From assembly GCF_030704535.1 (NCBI RefSeq), contig NC_081807.1, positions 8,334,001 through 8,398,000 of the forward strand: 64,000 bases of DNA. The letters run 5' to 3'. Below, piece by piece: positions 35,702 to 46,907 of this stretch (position 1 is its first letter; every line of letters starts with the position of its first letter). The position numbers and the translations under genes are program-made. The notes under the pieces are model-generated. The model was not told the DNA's origin. It saw nothing but the letters and a program-made list of their open reading frames with translations, and did not search any database. The DNA is from Vitis vinifera (Eukaryota > Streptophyta > Magnoliopsida > Vitales > Vitaceae).

Positions 35702-37393
35702 ATGAAACTGAGGGTGAGATCTCTGGAGTCGAAAGAGACTCTGAAAATCCAAGTTCCCGACCCATGTTCTCTTCAACACTTCATCCACCTTCTTTCTCTG
35801 GCCATTTCTTCTTCGTCTTCTTCTTCCTCTTCCATTATCTATCTTTCTCTCAATAGGAAGGACGAGCTTCAGGTTTCTTCATCTCTCGATACTCTCCAAT
35901 CTCTCGGTGTTACTTCCGGTGATCTCATCTTCTACTCCTTCAATCCCACCGCCTTCTCTCGTCAAACCCATGCGCCCCCAATTCCGGAAACCCTAGTAAA
36001 TGAAGGAACCCCAATTCCATCTCAAACCCTGGTTCCGTCTCAAGCACTTGGTCCAAATTCAGGAGAAACCCTAATTCAATCTCAAACCTTGGATCCAAAT
36101 TCAGGAGAAGCCCAAACCCTACCTATGACGAAACGTGTCATGGAAGAAACCCCAATTCCGTCTGAAACCCTGGTTTCAAATTCCGAAAGAAAAGAGACCC
36201 TACTTGAATCTCAGACCCTAGCTCCTTTGGCACAAGCAAATCCTCACGAGCCTAAAGAATATGGGTCCCTGGTGTCAGATTCAAAGAAAAACGAAACCCA
36301 GGAATTTTCGGGTGCAACAAGCATGGATGTTGAGGGTGGTGTTGCTGCTGCTGATGAAGATGATGAGCCTATTGTGGTGAAGAAGTCGTTTTCAGAGCCT
36401 TGTTTTCTGAGGAAGGTATTGAGAGAGGAGGTCGGTGATGATGGTAATGAGCACAAGCTTTTGGTGATTGCAGTTCACGCAGTCATGCTAGAATCTGGTT
36501 TTGTTGGGTTTGATTCAGTTTCCGGAATGAGGGTTGATCGGTTTCATCTTTCGGAGGAATATCCATTCGCGGCTATCTCAATGTCACTATGGTATACTCT
36601 CCCTGAACTTCTTGATCATGGCTGTGATGATTCTCCTGCAATTCAATCTGTTGCTTTGAAGTTTCAACACTTGGGACAATTCATAAATATTTATGGGTCT
36701 TTATCTGGAAATAGATCCACTGTTCATTGGGTTAGCTTGGACGAGTATAGATTTGCCCCTACCTTAGATTTAATGTGGACGCATTCTGATTCGGCGGAAG
36801 AAAAAGACAGGGGCAGTAGTAATTCGTACCCTGAAAATGAAGTTTTTGAATTTTGGAAGATTGTGAAGGATGGGTTAGCATTGCCTTTGTTAACAGACCT
36901 TTGTGAGAAGGGTGGCTTGCTGCCACCGCCCTGCCTAATGCGACTTCCTACAGAGCTTAAACTTAAGATTTTGGAACTACTACCTGGTGTTGATCTTGGG
37001 AAGGTGGGGTGTGTCTGTTCTGAGCTTATGTATTTGTCTTCAAACAATGATTTGTGGAAGCAGAAGTTTACTGAGGAGTTTGGAAATGTGCGGGTAGGGC
37101 AGGGTTTTAGCCTTTGGAAAGATAAGTTTGCGACTTGGTGGGAGAATAGGAAGAAGAGGAAGAGGGTGAGTGGCATGTGCACATGGTTTCCCAGTCTTGA
37201 GGCACCTTCTTATTTCCCAATAAGAAGGGACCCTAATCCATTTGCTATACCCCCAACTATAGGCGGAGATTATGACCACTTTCCGGCACTTGGCATACCC
37301 TCTCCCTTTGGACAGCCTGGGCGAAGATATCATCGATTTCTAGCACCGCGTAATACCATACCTCGATGTAATCTTGGAGGATTTATTGGCTAA
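35702..37393 (+). CDS. SKIP22: F-box protein SKIP22-like (FBXO7-type)
   Basis: This single-exon gene of 563 aa encodes a likely SCF ubiquitin-ligase substrate adaptor. Residues 1-80 form a ubiquitin-like fold (MKLRVRSLESKETLKIQVPD, then LSLNRKDEL and LQSLGVTSGDLI). About 90-190 is a disordered linker with degenerate repeats of the type ETLxxSQTLxPNSGE. About 225-400 matches the FP (Fbxo7/PI31) dimerisation region. The F-box is at about 411-460 (LMRLPTELKLKILELLPGVD, then VGCVCSELMYLS and LWKQKF), followed by a basic KKRKR patch. The tail has RRDPNPFAIPPTIGGDYD and a closing GRRYHRFLAPR, a PI31/FBXO7-like Arg-Pro-rich end. The start gives the ubiquitin-like domain, and the Ser run at about 36-44 is low complexity. 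Family identity is firm; orthology to Arabidopsis SKIP22 is from memory. Confidence 0.88.
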   Translation: MKLRVRSLESKETLKIQVPDPCSLQHFIHLLSLAISSSSSSSSSIIYLSLNRKDELQVSSSLDTLQSLGVTSGDLIFYSFNPTAFSRQTHAPPIPETLVNEGTPIPSQTLVPSQALGPNSGETLIQSQTLDPNSGEAQTLPMTKRVMEETPIPSETLVSNSERKETLLESQTLAPLAQANPHEPKEYGSLVSDSKKNETQEFSGATSMDVEGGVAAADEDDEPIVVKKSFSEPCFLRKVLREEVGDDGNEHKLLVIAVHAVMLESGFVGFDSVSGMRVDRFHLSEEYPFAAISMSLWYTLPELLDHGCDDSPAIQSVALKFQHLGQFINIYGSLSGNRSTVHWVSLDEYRFAPTLDLMWTHSDSAEEKDRGSSNSYPENEVFEFWKIVKDGLALPLLTDLCEKGGLLPPPCLMRLPTELKLKILELLPGVDLGKVGCVCSELMYLSSNNDLWKQKFTEEFGNVRVGQGFSLWKDKFATWWENRKKRKRVSGMCTWFPSLEAPSYFPIRRDPNPFAIPPTIGGDYDHFPALGIPSPFGQPGRRYHRFLAPRNTIPRCNLGGFIG

Positions 37394-39516
37394 TGTTACA
37401 ATTCCAAGCTTCTTTAACCCTTTTGGAGGTATTTTCAATGGATGTTTAGTTCTTCTGTATATATCAATAAGCTTTCACAAAGAAAGGGATCAATAGAGCA
37501 TAAAAACTATTGTGAACATTGATATGGATGATCTTCAAAACTTGCTTTTAGTAATGTTTTGTACTGCTTGTAGAATTTAAAGTTGATTTCCTTATTTTAG
37601 TACCTACTGTGTGCAGAATTTCAGTTTAAACTTGAAGGTAGATGTGGTATGGTGGGATTATGGTCCAGAGATCATTATTTTGAGTAACTTCAATCTCTAT
37701 ACTGACTGATGAGGTAGATTGGATTCGTAGACAAACAGCTTAATGTTCTTAACTATTAGATTCTGTGAAGGGTCTGTTTTAGAATGACTCCTGTACAAGA
37801 GATATACTTCCACAAAACAAAATTGACTGCAAAGGATATATTTGTTCACGGAATGATTTGGTTCTCAATGTTCCAAATTTATCAATCCCATTTGGAAATA
37901 TATCTTTTCTCACTCGACTTATTGACTTCTTCAAAACAGGCCCAAAACTTATATATTTTTTTTTTGTAAAGAGGGCCAATTTGACACAAAATTCGGTACA
38001 ATATGTTTCAACTCCATGAGCTTGACTGGGCTAAATATTCTGAGTGGAAAATCTCTTCATTTCAGTTGTTAAGACTTCTTGTTTTAGAGGGAACAGTAAG
38101 ATATTCCACCATGATTGCTATTTAGCTACTCCTTAGATAGCTTTGATAGTGTCTTCTATGAGTTATATGATTGATTGATTTTATTTTATTTTTTATTTAT
38201 TTTTAAATTTTATTTTAATCCCTTGAACAAGCTTGCTTATGACAAATAAAATCCAACTCTCTCTCATATTTAGAAATGGGACGAGTGTAGCTGTTGTAAG
38301 GGGGTCTTTGGAAGGCTACAATATTACCTGTAGCTTGTTTTATAGTGGGAAAACAGGGAGATAATCCTCAAGGTAGGTGTTGTAAAGAAAAGTCTTGTTG
38401 GGAATAAGGGGAAGTCATACAGGCTACAAAATGGGTCTTGTTGCTAACCTTTTTTATTTATTTATTTATTTATTATTATTATTATTATTTTTATTTATCA
38501 AAAATGGTTCTCAAAAAACAATTTTTAAAAATAATTATTTTTTCATATTTTCTAGAATAAAAGTCCATTTGATTTTTTTTCTAATTTTTTTAAGAAATAA
38601 TTTATATCTTGATAGAAAAGCTTGACACCAAAGTTATCAAAGCTTGCAAAGCTTTTTTTTTCTTACTTAGAAAGCTTGTTTTTTGTTTTATTAAATATTT
38701 CTAATATAAGTATATTAAAATTATAATTTTGACTTTAATTTTTCTTTTTAATTAAAGGTGAAAATAAAAAAGTTGTCCAAGTGGGGCCCATAAGAAAATT
38801 GATTCCCCAGGAATTCAAACCATAGATGTAACGAAGAGGATGAAAACAGGGAAATGGTATTATGAGAAGATTAGAAAAACGTGGGTGAGTGTGTCAAGAA
38901 ATATTGTAAGAAATTGGAAGGGAATATTTAGGAGTACGCAAAAATTTCAGCAAAACAGTGAAATCCGGAAAAACCAAATTAAATCAGTTTTTAAAATATA
39001 AGTTTTATTTGGTTGATTTTAAAAAATCAAGAGCTTGTTTGTTTGGTAGAGTGATTTAAAAATAATTTTTTATTTTTAAAAATAAAAAATTATTTTTGAA
39101 ATTTTGTAACACTATTTAACCATTATTTTTTAAAACAAAGTCTAATAAAAAACAATTTTTAAAAGTTATTTTTACCAGCTTCCTAAAACAAAATTTAACA
39201 TAATTTTTTTTAAATGTTATAAAAAATACGATATCATTCACATTTGCCAAAAAACTTAAAAGTATGATTTTATTTTTTTTAAATTACACACTTTTTATTT
39301 TTTTAAGTTTTTCTAAAATTTTTCATTAAATAAATAATTTCAAATTAAATTGTACTTGATAAATAAAATTTATTATTTTTAAAAATAATTTGATCTAATT
39401 TAATTAATACTAAAAAGTTATATATATATATATATATATATATTATTTTTAGAAAAAAAATCCGGATGGAGCTGATCCTGATAGAATGCGTGCCACATGT
39501 AATTAGAGGGAGAGGT
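37394..39516. other. Intergenic region between the F-box gene and the CACTA element
   Basis: Probable 3' UTR, then spacer. It includes a (TTTA)n/(TTA)n run at about 38455-38490, an AT-rich dispersed repeat at about 39040-39260 and a (TA)n run at 39419-39443. No gene is supported. Confidence 0.45.
39040..39260. repeat. AT-rich dispersed repeat, copy 4
   Basis: It begins GAGCTTGTTTGTTTGGTAGA, then TTTAAAAATAATTTTTTATT blocks like copies 1-3, and is partly self-complementary. Confidence 0.35.
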
Positions 39517-41707
39517 CCCTACAATGATAACTTTATATTCAATCGTAATTATTTTCATTTCCAAAACTTGTTGGCAATAAAATAATTTTGTTATCCATTA
39601 CTTATCTTTTTGGGACGAATCTAGGTCTTCGTCTCCCAAACTATTTTGTGTGACAAAATATTTCATTGTGAAAAGTTATTATATTGTAACAAAAAATTTG
39701 ATGTCATTTTGTGAGTAATTTAAATATTAAACACGACTTTTTGTAACAAATTAAAATTTTGTCTCCCAAAGACAAAATTATATTCATGGCCAAAATTATG
39801 TAATTCCATCTTATAGAATTTTCTATTCCGTCATACTTGTGTCAATCCTCTTTCCCTAGACAAATTCACACGCTTAAAACATTTCAATTCACCATGAGCT
39901 TCCTTAATAATCTCCAAGTTCACATACTCTCCTCCTCATGACCTCATAGGAAATCTATGCATCCATTAAAAAGTAATCACATGCAACAACAAAAAAAAAA
40001 CATATGCAATACAAAATTAAAAAAATATATATAAACAAACAAATAAATAAAATAATCTCATGTCAACCAAAAATTAAAGTTCAAACTCATGAAACTAAAT
40101 TCAAAATGTTAATTACACGTAATCAAACATTGAAAATATCGATCTCATGCAAATCAAGATCGAAAATCAATTTTATACTCATCTAATCCTAAAATCACGC
40201 GATGAGAAAATAAACAGTACTATAAATCAATCAAAGTCAAACCAAATCCTGAACTAAAATCAGAGGCTACTGAGCAATCCTAATTACAGCTCAAAAGAAT
40301 CACAATGGACCACCAATGAAAACTTAATAGCAGCTAAAAAATGGACACTAAGTATGCAATAATGTAGCAAAGGATAACAAACTCTAGATAGAATGTGTCA
40401 AGAGGACAAAATAGAGGGTGTACAATAATGGTTCACATCTCAACCTTATCTTCTCCTCCTTGTCCTATTTCAATTTGAGGCTTTAAATCTTCAATATTTG
40501 TTGCCTTCCTATTTTTATTATTTATTTTATATTATCACTCCATTACTAGAATAATTGTAGATTATCATTTTCTCTTCTTTGTTCATAAATGTAATTATGT
40601 TTATCTTATTTGAGGTCCAAATCTATTAAAATCTACATTGGATTGACTATTTTTTTTCTTGATTGTAAAAGTGAGGTCTTAAAATTAACTGTGGATAAAA
40701 GCATATTTTACTTATTGCATCATGAATAAAAATAATTTATATTTGTTTTAACAAAATTATTTTATTGTGCATGTAAAAAGGTCTTTTCATTGAAGAGTTG
40801 TAAGAAGTGAAGTTATTTGGTGGGTCCTTGACATATAAGAGTTTGTAATAAAAATTAAAATTATCTTTCATTATATGATAAAAGAACATGTTTACTAATT
40901 AAAACTATATTACATTTTACAAGAAGGTTGTGGGAGCATATCACAGAGTTACACTGAGTTCAAGACTATAACTACACATTGAGTTGCAAAAGTTGAAAGG
41001 CATTGATATGGAATTTCATGGCACAACAAACCAACTTTTCTTAATAACCACCACTTCAATTTTACTCATCTTCCAAGCCACCATGGCCACCATGGCCACC
41101 ATGGCCACCATTGAGTTGACATCATGATGTATTTTACTATTATTTGTTGGATATTTTGATTTTGGACAATATTTGAAATTGGACAATGTAAGTTTCAAGT
41201 ATGATTTACATTAATGAAGCAAAGGTTTTAATGTATACTTAATTTTTATAGTTATTATATTTTTAGGTTATTAAAACTTTGATTTGCATAACATCATCTT
41301 AATTTGAAATTATTAAATATCATAGAGGTTTATATGGGTTGATATTTCATTTAAAAAGATATTAAAAAAACTATATTTAGGGAGGAAATTTCTTCATCCA
41401 CAAATGTGTACATAAATGAGAATTTTTTTTTCATTATTCTCATCTCCAAATGTAGATAGAAATATTTAGAGATAAAATTGTTTCGTTCCCTAAACATTTG
41501 TTTAATTTTTAAGATGAAATAATTTTGTCTCCAAATATAAACTAAAACATTTTGAGATGAAATTTTTTTGGTTACCCAAACTATATATCAATACTTCAGA
41601 CAATTTTAAGAACAAAATTTTTCATCTACAATTTTTTTTTTTTACCACAAAAGTAAAATTTTTGGAAATGAAACATTTCATCCCTAATAATGTACTTTAT
41701 TGTAGTG
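39517..41707. mobile_element. CACTA-like non-autonomous DNA transposon
   Basis: The right end reads, on the minus strand, CACTACAATAAAGTACATTA (41707 leftward), a canonical CACTA terminus. The best left partner is CCCTACAATGATAACTTTAT at 39517, one mismatch in the first five bases. Flanking triplets are GGT and GTT, so the 3-bp duplication is imperfect. Just inside both ends are subterminal repeats of the type AGAGACGAAATTTTGTCTCC. No transposase is seen over 2.2 kb. The right end is firm; the left end is less so. Confidence 0.6.
41078..41112. repeat. 9-bp tandem repeat (CCACCATGG/ATGGCCACC)n
   Basis: Three to four perfect copies of ATGGCCACC lie inside the CACTA-like element. Confidence 0.85.
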
Positions 41708-41907
41708 GTTGCTAGGAATATGTGTATATATATATAGTTCTCTATACATATTAAAGAGAATCAAGAAAAATAAGTCTATACCTTTTATTCTTTCTCTTTT
41801 AAAAAACCTTCTAATTTGGATTACACCTAAAACACCCCTTAAAAATTTGTCAATTTAACAAATATGAATGTGCAATATATGTGCAACCATAAACACACAT
41901 GTAATGT

Positions 41908-42560
41908 TGTGGACCTCACATTTCTCGCAATGCGTTCTTACTCAATGACACAACTCGCTTTTTATTTGTGAAAAAATTTATTTCTTTGAAAAGACTTAGA
42001 GTCGTTACTTATTTTTGTTTTATTTTTTAAAGGGAAAACAAAATAAGAAAGAAAACCCTAAGATCGACTCCTAAAAGGAAAAGACGATGTGTGAAAACCG
42101 AGTATGGATCTAGAAGTTAGGTTACCTATTGAGAAGGTACGGTAAAAGACCGTAACACCCCTTTAAACCTTATAATGAGGTATCTCTACTAATCAAGGTA
42201 AAACGAATATGACAATTGATCAGTTAATCATTAGACACCAAAAAAAAGGAATCATGAAAATAAAGAATGAATAAGCAAAAAAGATTTGAGAATGTACCTT
42301 AGCTGCAAGCTTAGTGCTATCATGAGAGATAAGGTTAGTGCACAATGACCAATAAGAAATACATCAAGTAACAAGACTAGATCAATATGTATCAATCAAG
42401 TATAGCACTTAGAGTTAAGAGTGTTACAAATGTTGGGCCCCACCGATGCCCAATTTATTTTGCATGAATTAATTCTCTAAAATTCAATTGTTTTGGAATT
42501 ATAGAATTGTGTTCATGCTTACTAAAAACGAGAAAAAAGGAAAAATATTAAAAATCAAGG
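41908..42560 (-). mobile_element. Fragment related to the long solo LTR
   Basis: Starting TGTGGACCTCACATTTCTCG, this plus-strand sequence follows the reverse complement of the solo LTR's right end. Shared blocks, in order, include TTACTTATTTTTGTTTTATT, AAGGTACGGTAA...GACCGTA.CACCCCT and TACCTTAGCTGCAA. Identity is moderate. It is a piece of an LTR in opposite orientation to the one at 20.4-24.5 kb. Confidence 0.65.
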
Positions 42561-43384
42561 AATTTACGAAAGATGTTTGACGAAAAGAAAAATGGCAACA
42601 AGTTTATTAAAATTGGGAAATTATTTAAAATTAGAGGAAATAAGAAAATATTATTGCTTAGAGAAAAATGGCAGCAAAAGCCTTTTTAAAAGTAAGTTTT
42701 AAAGACCTAAAAAAAATGGCTAAGGAAGAAGAACAAAAAAAAGTTAAAATTACTTGAAAACTAGACTTTTGAAAGCAAGGATGAGGATTTAAGAAGATGA
42801 GGCTTGTGTGGTTTAGGGTGGTGCACTAGAGGGTGGCCATGCACGACTATGCAGGAGTGGGTTCATCAGGGTGTAAAGAGACTACATTTGCTGGTGCTGA
42901 TGGTGTTGCTATTAAGTTCAAGAACTGAAGGGGGTCCAATCGATATGCTTGGTTTATCTACTTCATTAGCATCATTCAGTTCAACTATGAGAAATGCATC
43001 TTGCCTACTACGATTTCCTAGAAAATGACTCTCAGAGCCTAAGTTCCTTAGTTGTGATCCTTGAAGTTCTCAAAAATGCCATTTGCATGTCTATGAGCTG
43101 AAGAGATTTTGCTAGTGATGGTGGTGTTAGTGTTGTTCCAATTCTCTAGATAGGCATTTCAATTCCCTCTGGATTCACACATCTGGAATAGCCTTCCAAA
43201 GACAACTGCACTAATATAGCAAGAAAGTATCTCTCAAAATCAATTGCTACTGTAACACCTTTCATCAAAGCAAGAATGATGGTTCCTACCCAAAGCAGAC
43301 TTTCCTATTTTCATCAATTGAAGCCTCTACCAACCATAGGGAATACTCCATATTGTTCTTGAGAAAACAAAGGCTATGCTTAAT
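42561..43384. other. Unassigned spacer
   Basis: It follows the LTR fragment and may be more of the same element or captured DNA. A 74-codon frame (42804-43028) has no recognised domain. Nothing else is supported. Confidence 0.35.
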
Positions 43385-44518
43385 TAAGAAAAACACCCAA
43401 AGGGGGGGGGGGGGGGGAGGGTGAATTGGGTTTTTAAAATTTTTTCAATCACAACAAATTCAAACACAATATAAGCAAAATAAAGAGATAGAATTAGAGA
43501 ATTCAAACTCAGGTTTTATAGTGGTTTGACACTTTCTTGCCTACGTTCACTCTCCTCAATCTCCTAACCGAGTGAGGGTTCCACTAACTTGAAGCTTCCA
43601 ATCTTCTTACACTTGGATTCCGACTCTAGTGGGCTCTTACACAATCTCTTCAAGATTCAAGCCTCTTGAAGGCTTTAACACTCGGATTTTTACAAGAAAG
43701 AATCCCTCAACCTAGCTTAAGGATAGCTCAAATACAAGACAAAGCTAAGATGACACACAAGAGTGCACTAGAGGATATGCAAGTGATGATTTAATGCACT
43801 ATGAAAGAAATGAGAGCTTTTTGATCAAGAACAGGGAGGTAGACTATTGATTGCAAGTGTTATCTTATCAATAAATGAAGCGGAGCTCTCAATTTATAGG
43901 TTTCTAAGCTCGGGAGTCAAAAACAGCAAAAGGTAACCTCGATTGATCGAGGTAGGGGTCGACCGGTTCACTAGCTGTTGGAGCATTTAATGCATGACAA
44001 GTTACTGTTGCCTCGACTAGACCTCGACCGGGAAGAGAGTCACCTTGACCGGGAAGAGAAGCCCATTGGGAGAGAGAAAATTTTTTGGCATCCCTCGACC
44101 GGTCCTTGACCGGGCGAGGACAACCAGTCGACCGGTTCCTCAACCGATTGAGCCGGTTGGCCATAGCCTCGACCGATTGAGCCTTTTTTGCCACGAAAAT
44201 CTATTTTTTTAATTCCTTTCTTTTCTAACACTTAGGCAAGGTCTTTAGGTGAATTATTAAGCCAATTATAAAACATTTTGCCTAAGGTACATTAGTTAAA
44301 AACTCGAGTTTGAATAAAATCGAAGTTTTAAAGAATAAATCGAGTTTTCTAAGTTGCATGAAACGTGTGAAAATCCTAAGTGTCTCGATCTTGTATCCAT
44401 TTGGTCCTTTGATGAATTTTCGAGTTTATGCCTGAGATTCTTAACCATTAAACAAATTAGTCATGTAACCATGGGTTGTTATCATCAAAACCCGATTAGA
44501 AGAACCCTTGGGCTAACA
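43385..44518 (-). repeat. 3' LTR of the SIRE-type Copia element
   Basis: On the minus strand it begins TGTTAGCCCAAGGGTTC at 44518, directly after the purine tract, and runs to the CACCC...TTTGGGTGTTTTTC end near 43385. It includes a run of 16 G (43402-43417) near its end. CGACCGGT-type words recur in the middle. Confidence 0.7.
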
Positions 44519-44533
44519 ATCTCCCTCTTTTTT
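44519..44533 (-). other. Polypurine tract
   Basis: Minus-strand AAAAAAGAGGGAGAT lies immediately before the LTR. It is the plus-strand DNA primer site of LTR retrotransposons. Confidence 0.8.
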
Positions 44534-44830
44534 ATGATGACAAACCTTGGTTATCTAGGAGAGGAAAAAAAAAATCTCCCCTTCAAACCAATCATGGATC
44601 AATCAAACAATCTTCAATAGGAAACAATGTAAATCACGAAAATTTGAATAGGAAACAATGGATCATGAAAATATCATATCATATATATATGGTAACCTCA
44701 CATGTACACGAAACATATATGCTAATCAAACTAGATATGACAATGATATGCATGAGGGTCTCCTAGATCCTATATATTTCTCCCCATTTGGCAACATAAA
44801 AAAGAAACTGAGGGGGAAGTCTAGATAATC

Positions 44831-46315
44831 TCAAGGTTGAGGGGGTGGAGGAAGAAACACAGAGCGGAGGTAGGCCATCATCTCCTCATGCTGACTCACT
44901 TGGCGACTCTCAATACGCTCAATACTCTGCTGGAGATGCTCAAATGTAGCCTGCTGCTGATCCATACGCTCCTCTATGCGCTCAAATATCTGCTGGAAGT
45001 GCTCAAATCGAGAAGTGAAGCCAGTTTGATACTGATCTATGCGTTCATCCATAGAGTAGAAACGAGTGTCATGGACTAAAGCAAGCTCCTCCATACAAGT
45101 CCCAAGGGAGCTGATCTGAGCTGATACATCCATCCAAGGCGCATGATCAGGAACATGAGGTGCCTGAGATGGTAGCTCTGTGTGAGGAAGCTCGATAAAT
45201 GATGGCTGATATGAAGGTCTTGCTGTGTAAAACGACTTAGTCATCATAGGCTATGAGAAAGTGTCCTTAACATGAATACCCTCTGACTGAGGTAGAGCCG
45301 GAATGTAAGGCTCCGGCCATCTCTGCTCAAAATCCCTCTAAGGGTCTAACCCATCCTCCATCTCTTTGATCTCGGCATTCTCCTCTGCTCCAAGATGCAT
45401 CTGTCCCTGTCCCTAGACCTGTCGCTCAGCTCTCCTAATCTAGGAGCCATTGGGTGTCTTCTCGAACTTCATTCACCCCTAGGACTGCTTATCGTAAGTG
45501 TCATAGCTAGTAGGAGCCTCGAAGTCCGTCTCTTTACTCAAGTCGACCCCGACATCCTTGAATACTTGGGTAAGGAAGCGACTGTATGTGAGTACTCGAT
45601 TCGTGCTCTCAACGCAGGATATCATATGCATCATCATCAGATATCCCATGTGAATCTGTCTCCTTGTTAGAATCGAGTCCACAATGAAGACCTCAAGGTA
45701 GGAGACCTTGTCCCGATGTCCACCTCGTGGCAATAAGATGGAGCAGATCATATAATGAAGGACTCAGCTGGACACGATCAGGCTGTGTGCCGATGGTTTG
45801 CCCATCCCCTAGGCATCTGCAAGTCCGCACAACCTCTGAATAGCCTCTCTAAGCTCGAATCCCGGCACAATGGGCCACGCCTTGGCCTCATATACTCAGA
45901 GTCCAACTAAAGGAATGCCGAGAATGTGACAGATACTCTCTAGGCTCAATCTGATCTCAACTCCTCTAACCGTGGACATGACTGGTCCTCCAAGCCCATA
46001 GGTCACTCATGAATAAAATGTCCACACCAAAGTTGGGAAGATCGGCTCGAAAATCGTCACAACTGGCAGTCATCCCATCCAACTGAAGAGTCCCTTAAAC
46101 CCGAAGTGCTGAAGTTGGGAGAAATTGATATTTCTCCCTGGAACGACTTTCCTCTGGGCGAATTTTTGTTTGTATCTCTGATAATCTTCGACGGAACTGA
46201 AGAGGGCGGTGTCATACCTCGCCTTTCGACGAGCCTCCGTTTGCTCAGGCTGAGATGGCTTAGCAGGGTGCTTGCCCTGAGCCCTAGAGGTGCCCGTCTC
46301 TCGCCTAGGCGCCAT
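44831..46315 (-). pseudogene. SIRE-type extra ORF downstream of pol (ORF3)
   Basis: The product starts MAPRRETGTSRAQGKHPAKP and continues with SSVEDYQRYKQKFAQRKVV, a middle part (45751-45479: MICSILLPRGG, RQIHMGYLMMMHMIS, FKDVGVDLSKETDF) and a coiled-coil C-terminus (45247-44831: MDERIDQYQTGF, FEHFQQIFERIEERMDQQQ, and an end VFLPPPPQP). This is the extra protein of unknown function in SIRE-lineage elements, sometimes called env-like or plant transposon protein; I recall close relatives in grapevine. Frameshifts separate the three open pieces, so it is non-functional. Confidence 0.75.
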
Positions 46316-46907
46316 CCAAATAACAGAAAAAAGGAGAAAAACGCATGAAGATGAGGCTGAAACCAAACGAGAGATGATGTAGTCCAACTAAAGCCCTAAA
46401 CACACTGAGATGAGACTGAATCCAAGCTTGAGGCGCGTGGTATAGAGAGAAAACACTCCCAAGATTGAAAACCTTAAGTTTCAAATTGAAACCCTAGCCT
46501 CAAATGCGTCCCAAAATCCACTCCAAAGCCTGTAAACGGTCCAAGATCTTGCCCAAACTAATTTCTGGAAGTAGAGATGTGAAGAGTTTTCAAGGTGTGG
46601 AGGAGAACAGGTGAAAAATGAAGCGCGGGGGGCCTTTTTAAATTCCCAGCCCTGATGAACCGGTCGACCGCTTGGTCAACGGTCAATGGTCAACGATCCA
46701 ATTTTTTGCATTTTCTCGTCTCGTGACCCTCCCTCTACCCTTTTCAGTTGAAATCCCCAATTTTTTTATGTCCAATGCCAAGTGAATTTTGATTTTTGGT
46801 CAAAATTTGACTTTTTTCCTAAGATTATTTCTATATGATGCATATGATATGAAATTGACGCAATCATAAGGTATATTCAATCAAGAATTCATCAAGCAAT
46901 CATTTGA

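Noticed and set aside
42804..43028. 74-codon frame near the LTR fragment
   Set aside because: No recognised domain, and stops follow directly in all readings.
43904..44231. Minus-strand frames of 96 and 63 codons in the SIRE-type LTR
   Set aside because: They lie within the LTR, with no homology recognised and repeated CGACCGG words.
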